Shown piece after piece: positions 34,714-42,161 of a stretch of 64,000 nt of DNA. Origin of the DNA: Candidatus Sericytochromatia bacterium. Its GTDB lineage: Bacteria; Cyanobacteriota; Sericytochromatia; UBA7694. How positions within the stretch are numbered: position 1 is the first letter of the stretch; the number at the start of each line of letters is the position of its first letter. Made by a program: the position numbers and the translations under genes. The notes beneath the pieces are model-generated. The model saw nothing but the letters and a program-made list of their open reading frames with translations, ran no database searches and was not told where the DNA came from. The stretch covers positions 91,844 to 155,843 of the forward strand of contig JADMKE010000021.1 of assembly GCA_018780035.1 (NCBI GenBank), written 5' to 3'.

Positions 34714-35577
34714 TTAGGTACCTCCCAAAGTATGAAAAAAGGTCAGCAAGCGGGTTTGTTCACAGTCATTTTTGGCAAAAATACGCTGCATGGCCTGATT
34801 GCGCACGTCAGTGGAACCGACATAGCGGGTGACGCCGGCCTGGGCCAAGTGTTGGAGACCCAAACGGTGCAAAGCTTGGCCATATTTCTGCTGACGCAGC
34901 GCCGGAAAGACCCCAAAATAAAACAGGGTGCCTTCGTTGGGTTTGTCGGGGTAGACCTGGGGCAAGATCAAGCCAATCTTTTGAAAGACGGGCTCTGCAG
35001 CTGATGTATCACGTTGGGAAACCCTCAACCAGCGCTGAGGATCAAAGGCACTACCCGCATGGGCCTTGAGCTGTTCAAATTCTTTTTGGGCGTTCCAATC
35101 CCGGGCCACCCAAGAGGTATTTTCGGGATCCCCTTCAAAAATGGCCTCTAAATCAGCCAAAAAAGCGGGCTCACCCAATTCAGCCAAGCTTTCCAAATAA
35201 AAGGCTGCTGAGCTGGGGAAGTCCGAAGGTGTAAGCGCACGGCTGTAAAAATATTTTTGGTAATAATTTAAGCCCGTATTGAGCATGGCTGCCCGCCAGA
35301 GCGGTGAGGCCGGGGGCTCCAAAAGCCGAATTTCAGCCTGTTTTTGCTGCATCCAAGCAGATAACTCATCAGCCAAGTCCGCTTGACAGCGTTGCAATAA
35401 AGCCGGGTTCAAAAAAACCAGATCATAAAGCTGATCATGTTGGCGACGCAATTGCAGCAGCGGAAAGGCCTTCCATTTCCAGGCCCACCCCTGATTCTCA
35501 GGCAGCGCTTCGCAGCTCAGTTCAGGATTTTTCAAGTGCTTCTGTCGCCAAATCCGATTGAGCGGGGGCAAAATCAT
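34714..35577 (-). CDS. GNAT-like acyltransferase
   Basis: About 287 residues. The C-terminal part has the GNAT acetyl-CoA pattern: LFYFGVFPALRQQKYGQALHRL, then LQHLAQAGVTRYVGSTDVRNQAMQRIFAKNDCE. The N-terminal 170 residues are helical and not recognised. Start choice is uncertain because it overlaps the DUF948 gene: ATG 35577 has GAGGGTGG upstream; ATG 35625 and a TTG at 35535 are alternatives. It lies directly before the flavoenzyme gene, and the two may act on a common amine. Confidence 0.7.
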   Translation of the reverse strand: MILPPLNRIWRQKHLKNPELSCEALPENQGWAWKWKAFPLLQLRRQHDQLYDLVFLNPALLQRCQADLADELSAWMQQKQAEIRLLEPPASPLWRAAMLNTGLNYYQKYFYSRALTPSDFPSSAAFYLESLAELGEPAFLADLEAIFEGDPENTSWVARDWNAQKEFEQLKAHAGSAFDPQRWLRVSQRDTSAAEPVFQKIGLILPQVYPDKPNEGTLFYFGVFPALRQQKYGQALHRLGLQHLAQAGVTRYVGSTDVRNQAMQRIFAKNDCEQTRLLTFFHTLGGT

Positions 35578-35929
35578 CACCTGCAGAACCACCCTCGCGA
35601 AAGACTTCCACACCCTTTTCGACACCCGCTTTGGCGACCAGAAAAGCGTGCCGGGCCCCGGCTTTGAGTTTGCCCAAATAAGTCATGGCTTCGCGCGCAT
35701 TTTCACCCAGGGCTTGGTACGTATTGCCCGCTTCATCCATGGCCAAATTGGACTTGTGTAAGATCTCGTTGACGTCTTGCAGGGCGGGTTTAACATCTTT
35801 GGTCAGGTCTTTGACCAATCCCAAAATCTGACGCAGGTCGAGCAATACCTGCACCAATTGCCAACAGAGTACCGAAATTGAAGCCAGGGTTAGGCCAATT
35901 AAAATTCCCAATAAAATCCAGGAAGCCAT
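35522..35929 (-). CDS. DUF948-like membrane protein
   Basis: 135 residues. One N-terminal membrane helix (about 4-26) is followed by a helical region with heptad character (LRQILGLVKDLTKDVKPALQDVNEILHKSN, which I shorten here by function, not family). It resembles DUF948 proteins, often linked to YtxH-type general-stress proteins. That is the gene directly upstream, with a TAATG stop-start overlap of one base. A cell-envelope or stress role is plausible. Confidence 0.7.
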   Translation of the reverse strand: MASWILLGILIGLTLASISVLCWQLVQVLLDLRQILGLVKDLTKDVKPALQDVNEILHKSNLAMDEAGNTYQALGENAREAMTYLGKLKAGARHAFLVAKAGVEKGVEVFREGGSAGDDFAPAQSDLATEALEKS

Positions 35930-36291
35930 TAGCGTTTCCCTCCTTCAGCACTCGCCTGTTTGCGTTTGAGTTCATTGTGTTTATTTCGGGCAGCATCTTT
36001 GCCTGCGAGCACGGCATCACGCAATTGAAAAAGCCGGGTCTTGAGGACAGAGACCACATCACCGCCGCTTTTGTGGGCCTGGTGACGGCTTTCATCCACC
36101 ACTTTGCGGGCCCCTTCGCGTTGTGTATTGAGATTTTCCGAGAGAATATGGCGGCTCTCAGCACCCGAACGCGGTGCCAATAAGAGGCCAGCCACGCTAC
36201 CCACGGCTGCCCCAAACAAAAATCCGAATAAAAAAGGAAACAGGCGCCCTGCGCGACGGCGACAGGGTACTCTGGATTTGCTTTGACTCAT
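35929..36291 (-). CDS. YtxH-like protein
   Basis: 120 residues. An Arg-rich N-terminus leads into a membrane segment with the YtxH signature (LFGAAVGSVAGLLLAPRSG), then a charged amphipathic helix ending in Lys/Arg-rich sequence. GGAGA precedes ATG 36291; the ATG at 36315 would overlap the upstream gene and lacks one. YtxH proteins are small stress-associated membrane proteins. The stop overlaps the next gene's start in TAATG. Confidence 0.78.
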   Translation of the reverse strand: MSQSKSRVPCRRRAGRLFPFLFGFLFGAAVGSVAGLLLAPRSGAESRHILSENLNTQREGARKVVDESRHQAHKSGGDVVSVLKTRLFQLRDAVLAGKDAARNKHNELKRKQASAEGGKR

Positions 36292-36311
36292 GCTTCGTTC
36301 TCCAATCTGTT

Positions 36312-36788
36312 TCAAGAATCGTAGGGGCGGGCAGGCGGGGCAAAGAGGTAGTCTTTGAGACGGTCTGCAACTTCTTCAATACCCTCTTTGGCCAGGGTTT
36401 GCCACCAAATATGCCGTTTCATAAAACGAAAAACCAAGGCCAGGGCCCCTGTGCGCCCCAACATCAGACCCACGGACAGAACAATCCGAAACAGGGTCAA
36501 CAAACGCACTTGCTGATGCACCCGCGAGAGCAAATCCACCCCATCACTGAGTTGGTCTTTGATCAATCCCAAATCCTGCCGGGCGAGTTGCAGCTCTTTT
36601 TGCACTTCGACCTGCTCTGTGCGCAGATTTGCCAATTCGGGCAAAATCACCCGGACTCGCAACCAGAAAAGAGCACCCGCCAAAAGCAAGCCCAGCCCGG
36701 AGGCGCAGAGACAGACAATCGCCATGGGATGGCTCAGCGTTAAAGGCGCATCCATGATCAATACAAAACGCTGAAAAAGGGAGGGCAT
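36312..36788 (-). CDS. Two-helix membrane protein, unknown
   Basis: 158 residues. A membrane helix (about 22-45), a coiled-coil-like stretch (52-90), a second hydrophobic segment (about 97-118) and a short cytoplasmic tail. No known domain. First gene of the run leading through YtxH, DUF948, GNAT and the flavoenzyme. The leader holds repeated AGGAAAAA units, the last of which sits at ribosome-site distance. Confidence 0.65.
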   Translation of the reverse strand: MPSLFQRFVLIMDAPLTLSHPMAIVCLCASGLGLLLAGALFWLRVRVILPELANLRTEQVEVQKELQLARQDLGLIKDQLSDGVDLLSRVHQQVRLLTLFRIVLSVGLMLGRTGALALVFRFMKRHIWWQTLAKEGIEEVADRLKDYLFAPPARPYDS

Positions 36789-36789
36789 C

Positions 36790-36840
36790 TTTTTTCCTGG
36801 GTTTTTCCTGGTTTTTTTCTGGGTTTTTCTTGGGTCTGGT
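36790..36840. repeat. Tandem 11-bp repeats in the leader of the minus-strand gene at 36312
   Basis: On the plus strand about four imperfect copies of TTTTTCCTGGG follow one another. On the minus strand each reads CCCAGGAAAAA, so each copy carries a Shine-Dalgarno-like AGGA. Slippage here could vary the leader length. Confidence 0.65.
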
Positions 36841-36972
36841 TTTGTTTCAGGATACCACAGACCCCCGATCAGGGCCAGAACTCCAGCGCTTTGACCAAAC
36901 TGTGACCATAACCGGACGCAACGGAGACAGGCCAGGGATCTGATTCAGCAACCAGGGACGTATACTGAGAAT

Positions 36973-37674
36973 ATGTCTATTTCTGCACAGCCCTCACAAG
37001 CCCCGTATTTACATCGTCTGCTCAGCCCCGAACAATTTGAAGAAGTGGCCAATATTACGGTTGCATTTCTGGGCTTGTTTTTAAGTTTGATTGGTTTTGC
37101 GATCTTGCTCTCTTTCAGCACCCTGACACGGCAGTGGCAGCCAATTGTGGGAGCATCTATCTACGGCACGACCTTGATTCTGCTCTTTGCAGCCTCGGTC
37201 CTCTATCACAGCTCTTTGGCCACCGATCTGATTCACAAAAAGGCCTTTCAGATTATCGATCACTGCGCAATCTTTCTTTTGATTGCTGGCTCCTTTACCC
37301 CGATGGGGCTGATCGTACTCAAGAACCATGCAAGCGGCTATCCTATGTTGAGTCTACTCTGGGGCATGGCCCTGCTCGGCTGCTTACACAAAATATTTGT
37401 GCCGATGGGCTCCAATTTGCTCTCAACCCTGGCTTATGTTGGCATGGGCTGGTCAATTGTATTGGTCTATCAGCCACTTTTTGCAGGCCTGCAGCAGGGG
37501 GGGACCGCTCTGGTCGTCGCGGGTGGTCTTTTTTATACCCTGGGGTCCGTCTTTTATCTCTTTGATCATAAATTTCGCGGTGCTCACGCCCTTTGGCATG
37601 GATTTGTATTGGCTGGCAGTTTGAGCCATTATCTTGCGATCTTGTTCTTTGTGATCTTGCCTGCACTGAGCTAG
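36973..37674 (+). CDS. Hemolysin III / PAQR-family membrane protein
   Basis: 233 residues with seven predicted membrane segments. Family markers are SSLATDLIHKKAFQIIDHCAIFLLIAGSFTP (residues about 75-105) and the C-terminal HALWHGFVLAGSLSHYLAI with the conserved histidines that bind zinc in PAQR proteins. Bacterial members (YqfA) are inner-membrane proteins with roles in lipid or membrane homeostasis. TATACT lies only 6 bases before the ATG with no clear ribosome site, so the transcript may be leaderless. The lipid kinase gene follows on the same strand. Confidence 0.88.
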   Translation: MSISAQPSQAPYLHRLLSPEQFEEVANITVAFLGLFLSLIGFAILLSFSTLTRQWQPIVGASIYGTTLILLFAASVLYHSSLATDLIHKKAFQIIDHCAIFLLIAGSFTPMGLIVLKNHASGYPMLSLLWGMALLGCLHKIFVPMGSNLLSTLAYVGMGWSIVLVYQPLFAGLQQGGTALVVAGGLFYTLGSVFYLFDHKFRGAHALWHGFVLAGSLSHYLAILFFVILPALS

Positions 37675-37709
37675 ACTGCAACGAGACACTCCTAATTAAG
37701 CAGGCCCCC

Positions 37710-38624
37710 ATGAAAGCAATGCTGATCTACAATCCCACCGCCGGTCAAATTTGGCAGCAGTTTCAGCCTGAAATGGTCAAAAACTATTTGCAAGAACAGG
37801 GCTGGCAAGTTGATGTTGAACCCACACAAAAGATCAGTGGGGGGACCGATTTGGCCCGCAAAGCAGCCCAGCTCAAATACGATGTGGTCATCGCCGCTGG
37901 CGGTGATGGCACAATCAACGAAGTGGCCCAGGGCTTGGTTCACACCCCCGTTAGATTGGGTTTTTTGCCCGTGGGCACCACCAATGTTTTGGCACGGGAA
38001 TTTAAAATCCCGCTCAATTACGAAGAGGCTCTGGCCTATTTGCCCCAGGCCGAAAGCCGTTTAATTGACTTAGGTAAACTCAACCAGCGCCACTTTTTAT
38101 TGATGGCAGGGGTGGGTTATGACGCCGAGATTCTGATGCGCGTGAACAAACAATTTAAAAATGTGGCTGGCAAATTGGCTGTCTTTACCTCGGGGGTCGA
38201 AAACCTCTTTCACCACACCCCTTTTGTGCTTAAAATGCGCTTTGAAGATGCCCAGGGCAAGCGCCACAAACTCAACCGCCGGGTGATGCAGATCTTTGTG
38301 AGCAATGCCTCGACCTATGCTACAGATTTTAAAATTGCTGAACAGGCGGTCATGGACGATGGCCTGTTGGAATTGCATATTTTTAAGAGCAAACGCTTCC
38401 GCGACACCCTCTATTCCCTGCTCTCACTGCTGCTGCGCCGCCACAAAGAATGGGTCGACTTTGAACATTTTTCGATTCGCAAACTACAAATTTTTGCCCG
38501 CAAACCGGCCCCCATTCAAATTGACGGGGATTTGGTGGGCTATACCCCTGCCACGATTGAAATTGTGCCCAAAGCCCTGTATATTTTGGCTCCCAGGCAA
38601 GAAGACAAGGCTGAAACCCCCTAA
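37710..38624 (+). CDS. Diacylglycerol-kinase-family lipid kinase (YegS/BmrU-like)
   Basis: 304 residues. The nucleotide-binding GGDGTINEVAQGL (about 67-79) and GFLPVGTTNVLAREF (about 88-102) are diagnostic of the DAGK catalytic domain, and IDGDLVGYTPA near the C-terminus completes it. It would phosphorylate diacylglycerol or a related lipid at the membrane. The start at 37710 is where homology begins (MKAMLIYNPTAG); upstream in-frame codons run back into the hemolysin III gene. The two genes are probably cotranscribed (36-base gap) and both concern membrane lipids. Confidence 0.9.
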   Translation: MKAMLIYNPTAGQIWQQFQPEMVKNYLQEQGWQVDVEPTQKISGGTDLARKAAQLKYDVVIAAGGDGTINEVAQGLVHTPVRLGFLPVGTTNVLAREFKIPLNYEEALAYLPQAESRLIDLGKLNQRHFLLMAGVGYDAEILMRVNKQFKNVAGKLAVFTSGVENLFHHTPFVLKMRFEDAQGKRHKLNRRVMQIFVSNASTYATDFKIAEQAVMDDGLLELHIFKSKRFRDTLYSLLSLLLRRHKEWVDFEHFSIRKLQIFARKPAPIQIDGDLVGYTPATIEIVPKALYILAPRQEDKAETP

Positions 38625-38644
38625 CGTCCTTGCATAAGGGCCAT

Positions 38645-39868
38645 TTAACGGGCCTTGGCGTAGACCTGTTTGAATTCGGCCTCGTATTGCCGGGCCAAAT
38701 CTTCCGACTCAATAATCAGCAGGTTTTCGTCGTTGTTTTTATCGGCTGAGTCGGAAAAATTAAACGAGCCGGTAATGACGGTTTTACCGTCGATAATAAA
38801 AACCTTGTGGTGCAGAATGGCTGGATTGCCATCTTTTTTGACATCGGCACCGAGGGCTTTGAGTTGGGCGTATTCGCTGTATTGGGTGCCAGCCCCCACA
38901 TTTTCAAACACGCCACGCACGTCGACCTTGTCTGAGAACTTCTGGGCCACAACCTGACCAATGGCATCGTGGGTAAACGAAAAGGCCATAAAGTGAATGC
39001 TTTTCTCAGCTTTATTGAGGGCTTCAGCCACTTTCCCCGCCACTTTGCCCTCAGCGGCAAAATGGGTCTGAATTGTGGTTTTTCCCACCGTAACTGAAGG
39101 ATGAGGCACCACCGAAGGAGAAGAAATGCCGAATTTTTTCTGGACAAACATCTCTTCAAATTCAGCTGTAAAGTTTTCAGCCAATTCGCGCGAGCGAATT
39201 TGAAGGGCATTGTTGTTGTTTTTCCAAAAGCAGTTTTCGGTTAAATTGGTCGAGCCCGTCCAAACGGTCGCGCGCTCACTATCGGCATCGACCACAATAA
39301 ATTTATTGTGCATCAGACCATTGCGCTGATCATCAACCACGGGAATCCCCGCTTTGATCAAACGCTGAATTTGCGCCTCGTGAAGATAATCACTATCGGT
39401 GACAATCCGAACACCAACATTGCGGGTTTGGGCAGCGCGCAAAATGGCATCGGTCACCCGCTCAGAATCAATTTCAAAGGCGGCGATATCCAAACTGGTT
39501 TGGGCCGAATCGATCAATTTGACCAATTGGAAGTCGGGATTCGCAGCGTTGTTTTGCACATCTTCGAGTTTGCCCGTATGCACCTGGGTAAAAAAGGCCT
39601 GAATTTCGGGTTCAGCGGCAGGAGGCGTCGGGCTGGGCGTCGGGCTGAATACGGGCTGTGGCCACAACAGGGTATCGCTGGGAATTATTCCCCGCAGTAC
39701 ACTTGGGGTCAGCTTAAATGTGTCTTCGGGAGAGACCGGGAGACCCTGTGGGGCCAAAACAGGCAGAGGAAAAGGCAAGAGAGTGGCAGAAGTTTGAGCT
39801 GCAGCAGCCTGTGCTTGGGGTACAGAAAAAACATGTGGCACTGAAAAGACGGGTGACGACACTTGCAA
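38645..39868 (-). CDS. PLD-like protein with two HKD motifs, non-ATG start
   Basis: 407 residues from TTG 39868. The first 90 residues are Pro/Ala-rich with no clear signal peptide. Two PLD motifs are present: MHNKFIVVD (H187, K189, D194) followed by GSTN, and HHKVFIID (H354, K355, D360) followed by GSFNFS. It aligns by eye with the PLD lipoprotein at 19997-21280, including a WKNNNNALQIRS strand, so the two are paralogues. Start choice is weak: GAGAGG lies about 12 bases ahead and a GTG two codons later is possible. A phosphodiesterase role is likely. Confidence 0.8.
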   Translation of the reverse strand: MQVSSPVFSVPHVFSVPQAQAAAAQTSATLLPFPLPVLAPQGLPVSPEDTFKLTPSVLRGIIPSDTLLWPQPVFSPTPSPTPPAAEPEIQAFFTQVHTGKLEDVQNNAANPDFQLVKLIDSAQTSLDIAAFEIDSERVTDAILRAAQTRNVGVRIVTDSDYLHEAQIQRLIKAGIPVVDDQRNGLMHNKFIVVDADSERATVWTGSTNLTENCFWKNNNNALQIRSRELAENFTAEFEEMFVQKKFGISSPSVVPHPSVTVGKTTIQTHFAAEGKVAGKVAEALNKAEKSIHFMAFSFTHDAIGQVVAQKFSDKVDVRGVFENVGAGTQYSEYAQLKALGADVKKDGNPAILHHKVFIIDGKTVITGSFNFSDSADKNNDENLLIIESEDLARQYEAEFKQVYAKAR

Positions 39869-39988
39869 GGCCCTGTTTTTCCTCTCTAAAAAGATCTGCT
39901 TAAAAGAGTTATAGGGCCTAAGTCATTAAATTCTGCTTAAGCGAGGCGGTATTTTTGGTTAATTTTTGGATTCAAGCGCTGACCGGAT

Positions 39989-41494
39989 TCAGATTCGTGG
40001 ACGCAATTCCACCCGCTGAAAGACCTCAATCGCCTCACCGACATTTTGCAATTCGCTGCCAAAACTCGAAAGCCGCGACTCAGGGGTGGTAATCGCCCGA
40101 AAGCGAGCCAGGGATTCAGCGGCTTGGTCGTAGCGTTTGCGCACAATTTGCGAGCGATGGGCCTGAATGCCTGCCAATTTGAGTGCCAAATGGCTCTCTT
40201 CAAGTTCGACAACTGTATTAAAATCGTCGCGGGCAAAGAGAAACCAGGGGCCTTCGTAGGACCAAAGCTGCAGGGACTGGCCCATATTTTGAACATGCTG
40301 CATCAGGGCTTCTTTGAGCAGCAGCGCAGACATGCGGTGAGCCGGGTGGCGATCTTCTTCCGAAGCCGAAAAAACCAGCGTGGGTTTAAAGGTCGAAAGG
40401 ACCGAACGGATGCGCGTGACATCAGCCGAGGAAGGGCAATAGCCACGTTCATAAAAATCCAGCTCCAACCCCAGGGCTTGGCTGTCAAAGAGGGCGGCTT
40501 CAGCTTCGGACTCTTGCTGTCGCAGCACAATCCGCTGCTCGCGGTCGGTGCCGGGGATATCAGCGCGGTGGCCGGTGGTCATAGAGATAAACAGCAATTC
40601 ATGGCCCTCTTGTTTGAGCCGGGCCAGGGTGCCACCACAGCTGATCGAAGCATCATCGGGATGGGGTGCACAGACCAGAATCCGTTGCGGCGAGTCCAAG
40701 AGCGGCGTTGTTTTGGCAAAGACACTCAGCGGAATCGGATGATTGTACTCCGCCGGTTGCAAGGTGGCTGGAGAGAGTTTGGCCGCGGCTTCGCGATCGA
40801 GTACCAGCGTGGCATTGGGATGAAAACGCAGCAAAGTGGCAGGGCAATTTTCGTCCAAAGGGCCTTCGAGCATGTTTTGAATCGCCGTGGCCTTGGAAGA
40901 ACCCGAAGCCATCAGCAAAATGCGGCGGGAACCCATAATTGTGGCAGGCCCCAGGGTCATGGCCTGAGCAGGGGTTTCTTTGTTGCTAAAAGCCGAGGCA
41001 TTGGCTTTGCGCGTGGAGGGACTCAAGGTCGTGACATGGGCATGTTGATCGAAGGGGGTTCCTGGCTCATTAAAGGCGATATGTCCATTTTGACCAATGC
41101 CCAAAATCTGTAAATCCAATCCACCCAATTGGGCAATCAGAGCCTCATACTCGCGGCAGGCCTGTTCAGGGTCTTCGGCTGTGCCCGGCATATAGTGAAT
41201 CCGATCAGGTGTAATTCCCAGCGGCTGAATCAGCTGCTGGCGCAAAATCGCGGCCATCGACTCGGGATGGTCACTGCCGAGGCCGAGATATTCATCGAGA
41301 TGACAAAAATGCAAACCGTTCATGGCAATGCCCAAGCTATAACGGGCCAAAACCCATTCACGGTAGAGGCCTTTGGGCGTATGCCCCGTCGCCAAGCCAA
41401 TCACAGCCTGGGGATTGTTTAAGAGTAAATTGAGGATCAGCAGGGCCGCCGTGCGGCTCATTTCCTGAAAATCGGTGGTTTGAATAATGCGCAT
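39989..41494 (-). CDS. Fusion of glucosamine-6-phosphate deaminase (NagB) and PIG-L/LmbE deacetylase
   Basis: 501 residues in two enzymes. Residues 1-255 are NagB-like: GLATGHTPKGLYREWV, the catalytic-site HLDEYLG (D67, E68), and GIGQNGHIAFNEPG (132-145). Residues 270-495 are a PIG-L zinc deacetylase: CAPHPDDASISCGGTL (HPDD at 278-281) and DRHPAHRMSALLL with the third metal ligand. The product could deacetylate a GlcNAc derivative and then convert glucosamine-6-phosphate to fructose-6-phosphate. NagB/PIG-L fusions are known, mainly from Bacteroidota. AGGAGAGG lies five bases before ATG 41494. Divergent from the gene at 41665. Confidence 0.9.
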   Translation of the reverse strand: MRIIQTTDFQEMSRTAALLILNLLLNNPQAVIGLATGHTPKGLYREWVLARYSLGIAMNGLHFCHLDEYLGLGSDHPESMAAILRQQLIQPLGITPDRIHYMPGTAEDPEQACREYEALIAQLGGLDLQILGIGQNGHIAFNEPGTPFDQHAHVTTLSPSTRKANASAFSNKETPAQAMTLGPATIMGSRRILLMASGSSKATAIQNMLEGPLDENCPATLLRFHPNATLVLDREAAAKLSPATLQPAEYNHPIPLSVFAKTTPLLDSPQRILVCAPHPDDASISCGGTLARLKQEGHELLFISMTTGHRADIPGTDREQRIVLRQQESEAEAALFDSQALGLELDFYERGYCPSSADVTRIRSVLSTFKPTLVFSASEEDRHPAHRMSALLLKEALMQHVQNMGQSLQLWSYEGPWFLFARDDFNTVVELEESHLALKLAGIQAHRSQIVRKRYDQAAESLARFRAITTPESRLSSFGSELQNVGEAIEVFQRVELRPRI

Positions 41495-41598
41495 AATACC
41501 TCTCCTTCTCACATCATAGCGATTTTTAAGCGGTGCATCAATTGGCAGATCAAGAAAAGTCACAATCGCTTCCCCGCGGAAGTGGTGATCGAGGTCCT

Positions 41599-41627
41599 TT
41601 GATTGTGTTGGGATTTTGTGGTAGCAT
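41599..41627 (+). promoter_or_regulatory. Promoter before the gene at 41665
   Basis: TTGATT (41599-41604), 17-base spacer, TAGCAT (41622-41627) preceded by TGG. It lies 37 bases before the start. Confidence 0.5.
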
Positions 41628-41664
41628 GGTTCAAAGTTTGAAAGAAACCTAGGAGACATCCAGC

Positions 41665-42063
41665 ATGGTACAACCCTTGTCCCCCGACGATCTCCTGGCC
41701 CGCGATCTCGATCGACTGAGTCAGCCGGCCAATTTGTTCCGCTTTCGGGTCGATCGGGAAAACGTCGTCATTGATTTCGGCTACCTGCCACCTATCATGC
41801 AGGAAGAAGTCGAAACCCTGCAAAAAGAGTGTGTTCCTGTACATACGCGCATTGCCATTCCCTATTCACTTGGCAAAGAAGTGGCAGAAGCTCTTTTAAA
41901 GACCATTGAGTCGGTCGAAGCCTCTCTGAACCGCCAGGGCCCCCCTGGTCCCCCTCAGGGCCGCCCGCCCGGACCTCCTGGCCCACCCCCGCCTGGCGCA
42001 CGTCCCCCTGGACCGCCTGGACCACCCCCACCCGGTGGCCCACCCCGTCCCCCCGGACGTTAA
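41665..42063 (+). CDS. DUF3467-like protein with collagen-like GPP tail
   Basis: 132 residues. Residues 1-90 have a DUF3467-like pattern: ANLFRFRVDRENVVIDFGYLPP, then HTRIAIPYSLGKEVAEALLKTI. Residues 92-132 are almost only Pro, Gly, Arg and Ala in PPGPP, GPPG and PPPPG units, a collagen-like or polyproline tail. No signal peptide is seen, so it is probably cytoplasmic. AGGAG precedes the ATG. A strong terminator follows. A role is unknown; DUF3467 proteins are small and widespread without a defined function. Confidence 0.75.
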   Translation: MVQPLSPDDLLARDLDRLSQPANLFRFRVDRENVVIDFGYLPPIMQEEVETLQKECVPVHTRIAIPYSLGKEVAEALLKTIESVEASLNRQGPPGPPQGRPPGPPGPPPPGARPPGPPGPPPPGGPPRPPGR

Positions 42064-42079
42064 GGCACAAGCAAGATTC

Positions 42080-42115
42080 ACCCCGCTGGTATTTAAACCA
42101 GCGGGGTATTTTTTC
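42080..42115 (+). terminator. Rho-independent terminator
   Basis: ACCCCGCTGGT, loop ATTTAA, ACCAGCGGGGT, then ATTTTTTC. Eleven perfect pairs with a U-tract, 16 bases after the stop of the collagen-tailed gene. Confidence 0.92.
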
Positions 42116-42161
42116 TGGCTTGGAATGATCTTGAAAAAATGAAAAGCGCGATTAACTCAGC

